A stretch of DNA of 19,053 nucleotides, taken from contig CAYNVN010000103.1 in NCBI GenBank assembly GCA_964400655.1, positions 1 through 19,053 on the forward strand. The letters are read 5' to 3'. The position numbers were made by a program, and so were the translations under genes. The notes beneath the pieces are model-generated. The model was not told where the DNA came from. It made no database searches and worked only from the letters and a program-made list of their open reading frames with translations. This DNA comes from B16-G9 sp964400655. Its GTDB lineage: Bacteria > Bacteroidota > Bacteroidia > Bacteroidales > F082. Shown here in pieces: positions 6,174 to 14,026 of the stretch (the stretch's first letter is position 1; each line of letters begins with the position of its first letter).

Positions 6174-8150
6174 ATGTCTGTTAAAACACTACCTAAACTT
6201 ATTTTACTTACCGGAGCACTTTTTATTATGTCGAATGTGCATGCAAAAACAGATGAAACCGACAGTTTGTTACATCTTTTAAAGGTTGCCCCCGAAAAGG
6301 AGATGGCTTTTATTTACAATGAACTTTCTTTTCTCAGTTCGGGCAGCAATTTTGAACAAAGTTTGCAATACGGCAAAAAAGCCTTATTGGCATCGGAAGA
6401 GCATAACCAGCTAACCGAACAATTCAAGGCACTGGCCAATATCGCTTATGCTTTTGACAGAATGGATTCTGCCGGAAAGGCTCTTGAATATTACAACAGC
6501 GCACTAAATACCGCACAAAGGTTAAGCGACACGCTGTTAATGGCCCGTGCCTGTTATGAGAAAGGAACCGTTTACACTAAACAGGGGCTTTACGAAAAAG
6601 CGTTGGAAAATCTTATTCATTCGCTCCGCTATCTGGAGATGTACAATGAAAAAAATCCTTCAACCGTAAACGAAAGACACCTGTCGTTTATAGCCAATAA
6701 CATAGGTGTGGTTTTTACAAGGATGGGCGATAACAACAAAGCGATGGACTACTATCAGTACAGTTTAAAAGTCCGCAGAAAACTGAACGATTCGTTAAGC
6801 ATTGCCAACATGCTTAATAATATAGGGATTTTGTATGCCGATGAAAAAAAATTTGATACGGCGGCCATGTATTACAACGAAGCACTTGAAATTGAAAGAA
6901 AAGCGGGTGATTCGTTAAGCATTGCAGAAACATTGCTTAACAAATGGGAGGTTATGATCCATAAAAAGCAATATCAACGGGCGGTAGCGTACTTTGATAC
7001 CGTAAAATCATATACCTCTTTTCTAAATGCCCGGCACAAGGCAGTTATTGCACATAATATTGCAATGATTTGGCTGGCACTTAACAAACCCGAGGCCGCC
7101 TATCCTTACATTAAACGGGAAATTGAACTGACTAAAAGGACAAACATGTTATCACGACTCGGTAACAGCTACCTGCTTTTATCGGATTATTATGCACAAA
7201 AGTCTGATTTCAAAAGAGCTTATCAATACCAGAAAAAGTACATAGAAATAAACGACTCGGTAATGAACTCGGAGGTTGCTTCAAAACTTGCCGAAATGCA
7301 AACGCGTTACGAAACCGAAAAGAAGGAAAAACAAATTGCCCTTCTTGAAAAAGATAAACAATTAACACGTGCCGAGGCCGACAGACAACGGTCGCTGAAG
7401 ATTATTTATTTAATAGTTTCACTGGTTGTTATTTTGCTTGCCGGATTTGTAATTTTTGAGATAAGAAACAAGCTCAGGCGTAAACAGCATCAGCTTGAAA
7501 AACGCAATTTGGAGAATGAACAAAAACTGCTAAGGGTACAAATGAATCCTCATTTTATCTTTAATTCACTCAATACGGTGCAGGGTTTTATTTCGGGAAA
7601 CGACAGTTTTAAAGCCATGTCGTTTTTATCGAAATTCGGACAACTGCTGCGTAATATTCTTGAAAACAGCCGGAAAAATATGATAACGCTTGAAAACGAA
7701 CTGGAAACGCTCAGTCTTTATCTGGATATGGAAAAACAAAGAGCCAATAACCGTTTCGATTATTCAATAAAAACATCCCATACCATTGATCCCGAAAGTG
7801 TTTTGGTTCCGCCATTGATTATACAACCCTTTGCCGAAAATGCAATTAAGCACGGATTTAAAACCGAAAACCGTAAAGGCGAACTGAACATTGAAGTTGA
7901 AAAAGAGAATAACCTGTTGATACTTACCATTACCGATAACGGCATCGGCCGTCAAAAAGCAGAAGCAATAGCCGGTACATCCGGTAATAAACATAAATCG
8001 CTGGGGATGAGGCTTACGGCCGAACGCCTTAAAAACACAGGCAAGGCAACAGGCAGTAAAACATCGTTTCAAATTATCGACCTTAAAAATGATAAAGGTG
8101 AGCCGGCAGGAACAAAAGTAATTGTAACATTACCTTTTGTCACCCGTTAA
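6174..8150 (+). CDS. Periplasmic-TPR sensor kinase of the LytS/His_kinase type
   Basis: The protein has 658 residues. A signal sequence (about 7-24, ending NVHA) precedes TPR repeats, clear at 84-115, 124-155, 171-203, 211-243 and 251-280, with weaker ones to about 360. A charged coiled coil (about 365-405) leads to one membrane segment at 409-429 and a linking helix. The kinase core is of the LytS type: QMNPHFIFNSLN at 456-467 with phospho-accepting H460, then the ATPase motifs PLIIQPFAENAIKHG (547-561), DNGIGR (588-593) and SLGMRLTAERL (609-619). This family phosphorylates LytTR regulators, and one is encoded 54 bp downstream at 8205-8942. The input signal is unknown but likely periplasmic, as for the divergent kinase. 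Confidence 0.92.
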   Translation: MSVKTLPKLILLTGALFIMSNVHAKTDETDSLLHLLKVAPEKEMAFIYNELSFLSSGSNFEQSLQYGKKALLASEEHNQLTEQFKALANIAYAFDRMDSAGKALEYYNSALNTAQRLSDTLLMARACYEKGTVYTKQGLYEKALENLIHSLRYLEMYNEKNPSTVNERHLSFIANNIGVVFTRMGDNNKAMDYYQYSLKVRRKLNDSLSIANMLNNIGILYADEKKFDTAAMYYNEALEIERKAGDSLSIAETLLNKWEVMIHKKQYQRAVAYFDTVKSYTSFLNARHKAVIAHNIAMIWLALNKPEAAYPYIKREIELTKRTNMLSRLGNSYLLLSDYYAQKSDFKRAYQYQKKYIEINDSVMNSEVASKLAEMQTRYETEKKEKQIALLEKDKQLTRAEADRQRSLKIIYLIVSLVVILLAGFVIFEIRNKLRRKQHQLEKRNLENEQKLLRVQMNPHFIFNSLNTVQGFISGNDSFKAMSFLSKFGQLLRNILENSRKNMITLENELETLSLYLDMEKQRANNRFDYSIKTSHTIDPESVLVPPLIIQPFAENAIKHGFKTENRKGELNIEVEKENNLLILTITDNGIGRQKAEAIAGTSGNKHKSLGMRLTAERLKNTGKATGSKTSFQIIDLKNDKGEPAGTKVIVTLPFVTR

Positions 8151-8170
8151 ACCGCTGCCTGCTATTTTTG
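8136..8170 (+). promoter_or_regulatory. Candidate internal promoter for the LytTR regulator
   Basis: TATTTTTG at 8163-8170 matches TAnnTTTG exactly, and TTTG at 8136-8139 lies 23 nt upstream, slightly longer than usual. The upstream element falls inside the end of the kinase gene. It would let the regulator be made independently of the kinase, in addition to read-through. Confidence 0.5.
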
Positions 8171-8204
8171 CAAAATCCAATGTTTTGAATTAATTTTACC
8201 TGCC

Positions 8205-8942
8205 ATGTTTAAAGCGGTAATCATAGACGACGAACAGGAAGGGCGCAATGCGGTAAGCAATGTGCTAAAAAACTTTTGCCATAATGTTAGCATATTGGGC
8301 GAAGCCGATGGTGTTGCATCGGGAAAAAAACTTATTACCGAAAAACAACCCGATGTGGTATTTCTCGATATTAAAATGCCCGACGGCAGCGGATTTGACC
8401 TGCTGGAAAGTTTTAGCGATATAAACTTTCATGTGATTTTTGTTACGGCTTACGATCAATATGCCATTAGGGCCATAAAATTCAGCGCCGTTGATTATCT
8501 GCTGAAACCGCTGGATCCCCAACAGCTTATTGATGCGGTGGATAAGCTAAGCAAACTGTCGCCCAAAAGGGTACAGTCGCCTGAACGCATTGAGGTGTTG
8601 CTTGATAACAGTAAGTCGCTCTCAAAACTGGCCCTGCCTACCCTTAACGGATACCGTTTTATCAAAGTAAACAACATTGTAAGGTGTGAAGCCGATAATA
8701 ACTACACCAATTTTTATCTTCAGACATCTGAAAAAATTCTTGTTACCCGCACCTTAAAGGAGTTTGAATCGATGTTTAAAGACAGCTCGTTTATCAGGGT
8801 TCATCAATCGCATCTGATCAATCTTGATTTTGTGGTGCAATACATAAAGGGCGACGGCGGTATGGCCATTATGAGCGACGGCTCGAAAGTGGAAATTTCC
8901 AGAAGAAAGAAAGAGCAGTTTTTAAACGGAATGTTACGTTAA
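8205..8942 (+). CDS. LytTR-family response regulator
   Basis: The protein has 245 residues. The receiver domain (about 1-120) has D8/D9, phospho-acceptor D55 (LDIKMPDGSG), T81 and K101 (DYLLKP). The LytTR DNA-binding domain (about 140-243) contains IVRCEADNNYTNFYL, TLKEFESM and FIRVHQSHLINLDFV, followed by an ISRRKKEQFL end, all typical of AlgR/AgrA/LytR regulators. It pairs with the LytS-type kinase immediately upstream. The stop codon ends 3 bp before the stop codon of convergent rarA, with no terminator hairpin between, so the transcripts probably overlap. Target genes are not evident in the window. Confidence 0.93.
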   Translation: MFKAVIIDDEQEGRNAVSNVLKNFCHNVSILGEADGVASGKKLITEKQPDVVFLDIKMPDGSGFDLLESFSDINFHVIFVTAYDQYAIRAIKFSAVDYLLKPLDPQQLIDAVDKLSKLSPKRVQSPERIEVLLDNSKSLSKLALPTLNGYRFIKVNNIVRCEADNNYTNFYLQTSEKILVTRTLKEFESMFKDSSFIRVHQSHLINLDFVVQYIKGDGGMAIMSDGSKVEISRRKKEQFLNGMLR

Positions 8943-8945
8943 CAA

Positions 8946-10217
8946 TTAGTATCCGTATTTTTTCCACATCGTTTTAAGTTTATTTCTCATCTCGTTTTCG
9001 CGTGGATTGTTTCCGGGGTCAAACAGTTTGGTGCCTTTTATTTTTTCGGGAAGATATTCCAAATCAATAAAATTGCCCTCGTAACCATGTGCATATTTAT
9101 AATCTTTTCCATACCCCTGCTGCTTCATCAGCTTAAGCGGAGCGTTGCGCAGGTGGAGCGGTACCGGTAAATCGCCGGTTTTTTTTACCAATGCCTGCGC
9201 TTCTCTGATGGCCATGTACGATGCGTTGCTTTTGGGTGAAGTGGCAAGATAAACAGCTGTTTGCGATAAAATTATCCTGCTTTCGGGCCATCCTATTTTA
9301 CTCACCGCATCAAAACAGCTGTTGGCCAGCAGCAGTGCGTTGGGGTTTGCATTACCGATATCTTCCGAAGCAAGGATCAGCATCCGTCGCGCAATAAATT
9401 TAGGGTCTTCACCTCCTTCAACCATCCGGGCCAGCCAGTAAACGGCCGCATTGGGGTCGCTGCCACGCAACGACTTGATAAATGCCGAAACAATATCGTA
9501 GTGCATCTCGCCCTGCTTATCGTACATCACCAGGTTTTCCTGAATGGTTGCCAGCACCTTCTCGTCTGTTACTTCAACAAGCTGCCCGCCCAAAGATATC
9601 TCACGGCTGACATACAGTTCGATGGCATTGTATAATTTCCTGCCGTCGCCGCCCGAAATTCTGAGCAACGCTTCGGTTTCTTTTAACGATATTTTTACCT
9701 TATATCTCTGCTCAAGCACCTTCTTCGCTTTGTTGAGCATCAGCTTGAGGTGTTCGGTTTCCAAAGGTTTTAAAACATATACCTGGCAACGCGACAACAG
9801 TGGCGAAATAACTTCAAATCCCGGATTTTCGGTGGTGGCACCGATAAGGGTAATGATTCCCTTTTCGACAGCTGCCAGCAGCGAATCCTGTTGCGATTTG
9901 CTGAAGCGATGAATCTCATCGATAAACAAAATGGCATTGCCGCCCTGCGAAAAAGCGGAATCAATTACTTTGCGTACATCCTTTACTCCCGAACTAACGG
10001 CACTCAGTGTAAAAAAGCTGAGGTTAAGGCTTCCGGCAATGATATTGGCAAGGGTTGTTTTGCCCACACCGGGAGGGCCCCATAATATCATCGAAGGAAT
10101 TTTACCCGCTTCGATGCTCAGCCTCAAAACAGCCCCCTTTCCTATCAGGTGTTCCTGTCCGATGTAATCGTCAAGGGAACCGGGTCGTAACTCTTCTGCC
10201 AACGGTATTGCTGCCAT
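8946..10217 (-). CDS. rarA: Replication-associated recombination protein A (AAA+ ATPase, RarA/MgsA)
   Basis: The protein has 423 residues, close to the usual RarA length. The start PLAEELRPGSLDDYIGQEHL is the family's characteristic N-terminus. Walker A is GPPGVGKT (47-54), Walker B is LFIDEIH (97-103), sensor 1 is GATTEN (126-131) and the arginine-finger region is LLSRC (140-144). The C-terminal half contains DIVSAFIKSLRGSDPNAAVY, EDIGNANPNAL and the AYMAIREA-type region, all RarA landmarks. RarA is a DnaX/RuvB-like tetrameric ATPase that acts at stalled replication forks with single-strand binding protein. The gene is monocistronic, convergent with the LytTR regulator and divergent from the membrane-protein gene. 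No perfect -7 box was found for it; TACAATTTG just upstream has a one-base longer spacer. Confidence 0.95.
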   Translation of the reverse strand: MAAIPLAEELRPGSLDDYIGQEHLIGKGAVLRLSIEAGKIPSMILWGPPGVGKTTLANIIAGSLNLSFFTLSAVSSGVKDVRKVIDSAFSQGGNAILFIDEIHRFSKSQQDSLLAAVEKGIITLIGATTENPGFEVISPLLSRCQVYVLKPLETEHLKLMLNKAKKVLEQRYKVKISLKETEALLRISGGDGRKLYNAIELYVSREISLGGQLVEVTDEKVLATIQENLVMYDKQGEMHYDIVSAFIKSLRGSDPNAAVYWLARMVEGGEDPKFIARRMLILASEDIGNANPNALLLANSCFDAVSKIGWPESRIILSQTAVYLATSPKSNASYMAIREAQALVKKTGDLPVPLHLRNAPLKLMKQQGYGKDYKYAHGYEGNFIDLEYLPEKIKGTKLFDPGNNPRENEMRNKLKTMWKKYGY

Positions 10218-10295
10218 AAAATCAAATTGTATTTTCGTGCAAAGGTCGCAAATTTGTTTTTATCATTAATTTTTCTTCTGATAATAAAAATGCAC

Positions 10296-10303
10296 TAACT
10301 TTG
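10296..10303 (+). promoter_or_regulatory. -7 promoter element for the small membrane protein gene
   Basis: TAACTTTG matches TAnnTTTG exactly and lies 59 nt before the ATG at 10363. No convincing TTTG was found about 20 nt further upstream, so the call rests on the -7 box only. Confidence 0.45.
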
Positions 10304-10362
10304 AAGGGTTTGATTGTGAACCCTTTTTGCAGTATTAAAAAGAATTTTAAAAATTAACAGTT

Positions 10363-11034
10363 ATGGAAAGTAATAATCATACCCGTTTAATACCTGAAGT
10401 TGGCTCGGCATTTGGTTTTGGCTGGCAAAAAATGAAGGACGATTTTGCCAATTTGCTGGTAGTTACCATTATTATGCTGGTAGCACAATCACTGGGAAGT
10501 ATTTCGGGGACAAACACCGGTAATGACATTTCGTATTCAGGTTCATCTGTTTCATTTTTAATCTGGCTGCTTATTTCAGGGCCTGTATCCATGAGTGCCA
10601 CCTGGGTGTATCTTAAAGCGGTAAGGGGCGACAGCTATGAAATAAAAGATACGGTAGCTTGTTTCGGTAGCAACTATTTTGAAATTATGCTTGCCGGTTT
10701 ACTTGTTACTTTTATAATAATATTCGGCATTGTCTTTTTAATTGTTCCCGGAATTGTGTTTGCCGTTAAACTGGCTTTTGTACCCTATTTGGTAATGGAT
10801 AAAGAGATGAAAGCAACTGATGCCATTAAAAAAAGTTGGGAAATGACCAAGGGATACGGCTGGCAACTGTTCTTTATGGGATTTTTATCGATTTTTATTG
10901 TGATAGCAGGATTGCTGTTATTTATTGTGGGGATTTTTCCTGCAATACTCTGGGTTAACAGCGCATTTGCAGCCTTTTACCATGCTGTTGATTTAAAAAA
11001 CAAAGAGGCAGTAACCATAGAAACGATCAAATAA
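10363..11034 (+). CDS. Small multi-pass membrane protein, function unknown
   Basis: The protein has 223 residues. A short cytoplasmic-type N-terminus with an FGWQKMKDDF segment is followed by hydrophobic stretches at about 31-47, 63-85, 107-141 (probably two passes around LIVPGIVFAVKLAF) and 168-200. VPYLVMDKEMKATDAIKKSWE followed by MTKGYGWQLF resembles the repeated core of the DUF975/YciC-like and glycerophosphodiesterase membrane-domain group, where this segment links two helices. No catalytic residues can be recognised. It is a single gene between rarA and the isocitrate dehydrogenase gene. I am sure it is a membrane protein; the family placement is from memory of the motif and the function is unknown. 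Confidence 0.8.
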   Translation: MESNNHTRLIPEVGSAFGFGWQKMKDDFANLLVVTIIMLVAQSLGSISGTNTGNDISYSGSSVSFLIWLLISGPVSMSATWVYLKAVRGDSYEIKDTVACFGSNYFEIMLAGLLVTFIIIFGIVFLIVPGIVFAVKLAFVPYLVMDKEMKATDAIKKSWEMTKGYGWQLFFMGFLSIFIVIAGLLLFIVGIFPAILWVNSAFAAFYHAVDLKNKEAVTIETIK

Positions 11035-11043
11035 CAAGCCATC

Positions 11044-11072
11044 AAAAAAAATGCCCGGGGGAATCCCGGGCA
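11044..11072 (-). terminator. Intrinsic terminator of the icd gene, in a convergent gap
   Basis: TGCCCGGG (11052-11059) pairs with CCCGGGCA (11065-11072) around a 5-nt loop. On the minus strand the stem is followed by eight Ts (complement of 11044-11051), a good terminator for the gene ending at 11101. On the plus strand the stem is followed only by ATTCATTT, so it may stop the membrane-protein transcript less efficiently. Confidence 0.88.
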
Positions 11073-11100
11073 ATTCATTTCAATAATATTAAAGCAGCAA

Positions 11101-13332
11101 TTATAAGCTGTTAATAATTTCGTTAAGTGTTGCGCTTGGGCGCATGGCTTTTTCGGCGAGTTTGTCGTCGGGCAGATAATATCCGCCGACATCAGTGGGT
11201 TTGCCTTCGGTAGCCATAATCTCTTCAAGGATTTTACTTTCCTTTTCCACCAACTGTTTGGCCACTCCGGCAAATTCCTCTTTAAGTTCGGAATCTTCGT
11301 TTTGCTCAGCCAAAGCAACAGCCCAATATTGAGCAAGATAGAAATGGCTGCCGCGATTATCCAGCTCGCCCGCTTTACGTGAGGGCGATTTCTGATTTTC
11401 CAAATAAACCTCCACCGCTTTATCAAGCGCTTTCGACAATACGCGGGTACGGTTATTATGGTACTTATCGGCCATAAATTCCAGCGAAACCATCAGTGCC
11501 AGAAATTCGCCAAGCGAGTCCCATCGCAAATGCCCCTGATTTAAAAACTGTTCAACGTGTTTGGGTGCCGACCCGCCAGCACCGGTTTCAAACAATCCGC
11601 CGCCTGCAAGCAAAGGAACAATCGACAACATACGTGCGCTTGTGCCCAGCTCCAATATGGGGAACAGGTCGGTTAAGTAATCTCTTAAAACGTTACCCGT
11701 TACCGAAATTACATTTTCTCCGGCTCTTACTTTTTTCAGTGTGAAATTCATGGCATCCACCGGCGACATGATTTGTATATCCAGTCCGTTTAAATCGTGA
11801 TCTTTTAAATAAGTTTCAACCTTACTAATGATTTGAGCATCGTGCGCACGGTTTTTGTCCAGCCAGAAAATTGCCGGATAACCTGTAGCTCGTGCCCGGC
11901 TTACCGCAAGGCGTACCCAATCCTTAACAGGAATATCTTTTACCCGCGACATTCTCCAAATATCACCTTTTTCTACATTATGCTCCATTAAAACGTTTCC
12001 GTTTTCATCAACAACCCTTACCGTTCCGTTTGCGGGGATTTCAAAGGTGGTTGGATGAGAACCGTACTCTTCGGCTTTTTGAGCCATTAAACCAACGTTT
12101 GAAACATTACCCATGGTGGTCGGGTCAAACTGACCGTTAACTTTACAATCTTCAATAACAGCCTGGTAAAATGTTGAATAACACCTGTCGGGAATAACCG
12201 CTTTGGTGTCGTGCAGTTTGCCGTCGGGCCCCCACATCTTACCGCCGTCACGAATAACCACCGGCATGGACGCATCAATGATAACCTTGTTTGGAGCATG
12301 AAGGTTGGTAATACCGTTATCGGAATCAACCATGGCCAAATCGGGGTTAACTTTATAGGCAGCCTTAATATCGGCTTCAATGGCAGCACGTTTTTCGGCA
12401 GGCAGTTTTTCGAGTTTTTTATACAATTCGCCCAGTCCGTAATTGGGGTTAAAACCTATGGATTCAAGGTCGTCGGCATATTTTTCAAATACCTCTTTGA
12501 AAAATACATCCACTGCATGTCCAAACAAAATCGGGTCCGAAACTTTCATCATGGTTGCCTTCAGGTGCAGCGAAAAGAGAATGTCTTTTTCTTTGGCATC
12601 TTTAATTTGTTCGGCATAAAAATTACGCAATGCCGCGGCACTCATAAAAGTTCCGTCAAGCACTTCGCCCGCTTCGGTTTTTAATCCCTCTTTTAAAGTG
12701 GTATTGTTGCCTTCGGCATCAATAAGTTCTATCTTAAAACCAACGGGTTTATCGGTTACCACCGATTTTTCGTTGCCGTAAAAATCGCCTCCGTTCATGG
12801 TTGCCACGTGGCTTTTGCTGTCGCTGCTATATGGTTTCATCAGTTTATGCGGATGCCTTTGGGCAAACTTTTTAACCGAGTCGGCGGCACGTCTGTCGGA
12901 GTTTCCCTGACGTAAAACCGGATTAACGGCACTGCCCAGCACTTTTGAATAACGGGCAACAAGCTCATGCTCTTCATCGGTTTTAGGCTCCTCGGGATAG
13001 TCGGGAACATTAAAGCCTTTGCTTTGTAACTCTTTAATCGCCTCTTTTAACTGAGGTACCGAAGCACTGATATTGGGAAGTTTAATGATGTTTGCGTCAG
13101 GTTCTAAAGCAAGTTCGCCAAGCTGTGCAAGGTAATCGGGAATTTTTTGGTCGTCGGTAAGATTATCGGGGAAGTTAGCCAGTATTCTTCCTGCAAGCGA
13201 AATGTCGCTCTCCTCAATTTCAACACCTGCAAATTTGGTAAATGCCCTTGCTATGGGCAAAAGCGAATAACTTGCCAAAGCCGGCGCTTCATCAACTTTG
13301 GTCCAGTTGATTTTTAATGTGTTCTTTTTCAT
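11101..13332 (-). CDS. icd: NADP-dependent isocitrate dehydrogenase, monomeric type
   Basis: The protein has 743 residues, the normal length for the large single-chain enzyme and unrelated in fold length to the dimeric 400-residue type. It oxidatively decarboxylates isocitrate to 2-oxoglutarate with NADP+ in the cytoplasm. Family landmarks are LGSAVNPVLRQGNSDRR (132-148), HLKATMMKVSDPI (256-268), YSTFYQAVIEDCKVNGQFD (385-403), GNVLRDYLTDLFPILELGTS (546-565) and HLRWDSLGEF (601-610). From recollection of the Azotobacter enzyme, K258 and Y423 would be the catalytic pair, D353, D551 and D555 the metal ligands, and H592, R603 and R652 NADP contacts; all are present. It is divergent from citrate synthase across a 694-bp gap and ends with its own terminator. 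No perfect -7 box was found upstream. Confidence 0.96.
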   Translation of the reverse strand: MKKNTLKINWTKVDEAPALASYSLLPIARAFTKFAGVEIEESDISLAGRILANFPDNLTDDQKIPDYLAQLGELALEPDANIIKLPNISASVPQLKEAIKELQSKGFNVPDYPEEPKTDEEHELVARYSKVLGSAVNPVLRQGNSDRRAADSVKKFAQRHPHKLMKPYSSDSKSHVATMNGGDFYGNEKSVVTDKPVGFKIELIDAEGNNTTLKEGLKTEAGEVLDGTFMSAAALRNFYAEQIKDAKEKDILFSLHLKATMMKVSDPILFGHAVDVFFKEVFEKYADDLESIGFNPNYGLGELYKKLEKLPAEKRAAIEADIKAAYKVNPDLAMVDSDNGITNLHAPNKVIIDASMPVVIRDGGKMWGPDGKLHDTKAVIPDRCYSTFYQAVIEDCKVNGQFDPTTMGNVSNVGLMAQKAEEYGSHPTTFEIPANGTVRVVDENGNVLMEHNVEKGDIWRMSRVKDIPVKDWVRLAVSRARATGYPAIFWLDKNRAHDAQIISKVETYLKDHDLNGLDIQIMSPVDAMNFTLKKVRAGENVISVTGNVLRDYLTDLFPILELGTSARMLSIVPLLAGGGLFETGAGGSAPKHVEQFLNQGHLRWDSLGEFLALMVSLEFMADKYHNNRTRVLSKALDKAVEVYLENQKSPSRKAGELDNRGSHFYLAQYWAVALAEQNEDSELKEEFAGVAKQLVEKESKILEEIMATEGKPTDVGGYYLPDDKLAEKAMRPSATLNEIINSL

Positions 13333-14026
13333 TACTATATATTATAACAAATTAATAACTCTCGTCGGGTACAAATAAAACAATGCAAATTTTACAGCGG
13401 CAAAGTTGCAGTAATTTCTTAAAACAGCAAATCAAATTAAGTAATTCTTACCCGTTTCGATAAAGATAATGGCAATTTTTATAAATCGTTAACAAAATAA
13501 ACAAAGCAATCAAAGATTAAGAAAAATTAACGTACCAAAATAAAATTTGGAAGCGTTCAAAATTAGGGGTGTCTGCACAAACAACGAATGAAAATAAAAC
13601 CATGTCTCCGGTAAATCAGGCTGTAAATTTACCGTTGAACCGAAGCGTTGAAATCAATTATTTATTTGATACCTGTTATTAAATAACAAATCAATATTAC
13701 CGTGAGATAGTGATAATTACAAATTTAAGCAGAGTACATATAATTGAAATGCACATTGATAAAACTGTTATAAATTAACATTAGATTTAAATCTTATTGC
13801 AATAACAGTACTGTTGGTTAAAGTTAAAATTGATATTGAATTTTGCAGGCATGAAAAATATTTTAAAATATTTTATAAAAAAAGGGGTGTCTGTCAACAT
13901 GATCAGGTAAAAAAGGTGCCTCAAAATTTTCTATATTTGTGACTCCAAAAAAATCAGGGAGCGGAAAAGTTTAAAAACCATTAATTAATAATATTCAGCA
14001 ACTGCTGAGCAAAAAATAATAATATT
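13333..14026. other. AT-rich divergent intergenic region between icd and citrate synthase (694 bp)
   Basis: No convincing gene is present. Visible structure: a perfect 7-bp palindromic stem TGTTATT-A-AATAACA (13674-13688), flanked by direct repeats AAATCAAT at 13651-13658 and 13688-13695; an 8-bp stem CGGTAAAT/ATTTACCG (13609-13616 with 13627-13634, 10-nt loop); two copies of GGGGTGTCTG (13566-13575 and 13884-13893); a possible 19-codon mini-ORF (13851-13910); and the citrate synthase -7 box. The length is large for this gene-dense window and fits a control region serving both metabolic genes. Confidence 0.6.
13932..13939 (+). promoter_or_regulatory. -7 promoter element for citrate synthase
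   Basis: TATATTTG matches TAnnTTTG exactly, 87 nt before the ATG at 14027, leaving a leader of roughly 80 nt. No TTTG was found at the expected -33 spacing. Confidence 0.5.

Noticed and set aside
9544..9912. Plus-strand open frame of 122 codons
   Set aside because: Antisense to the AAA+ core of rarA, whose motifs are intact.
10977..11426. Minus-strand open frame of 149 codons overlapping the end of icd and the membrane-protein gene
   Set aside because: It is an alternate frame of icd that runs through the terminator at 11044-11072; no family features.
12211..12684. Plus-strand open frame of 157 codons
   Set aside because: It lies fully antisense to the well-conserved isocitrate dehydrogenase and has no recognisable features.
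13851..13910. 19-codon ORF upstream of citrate synthase as a real gene
   Set aside because: Start and stop are present but it is very short, has no clear promoter or ribosome-binding site, and can arise by chance in AT-rich DNA; kept only as part of the intergenic finding.
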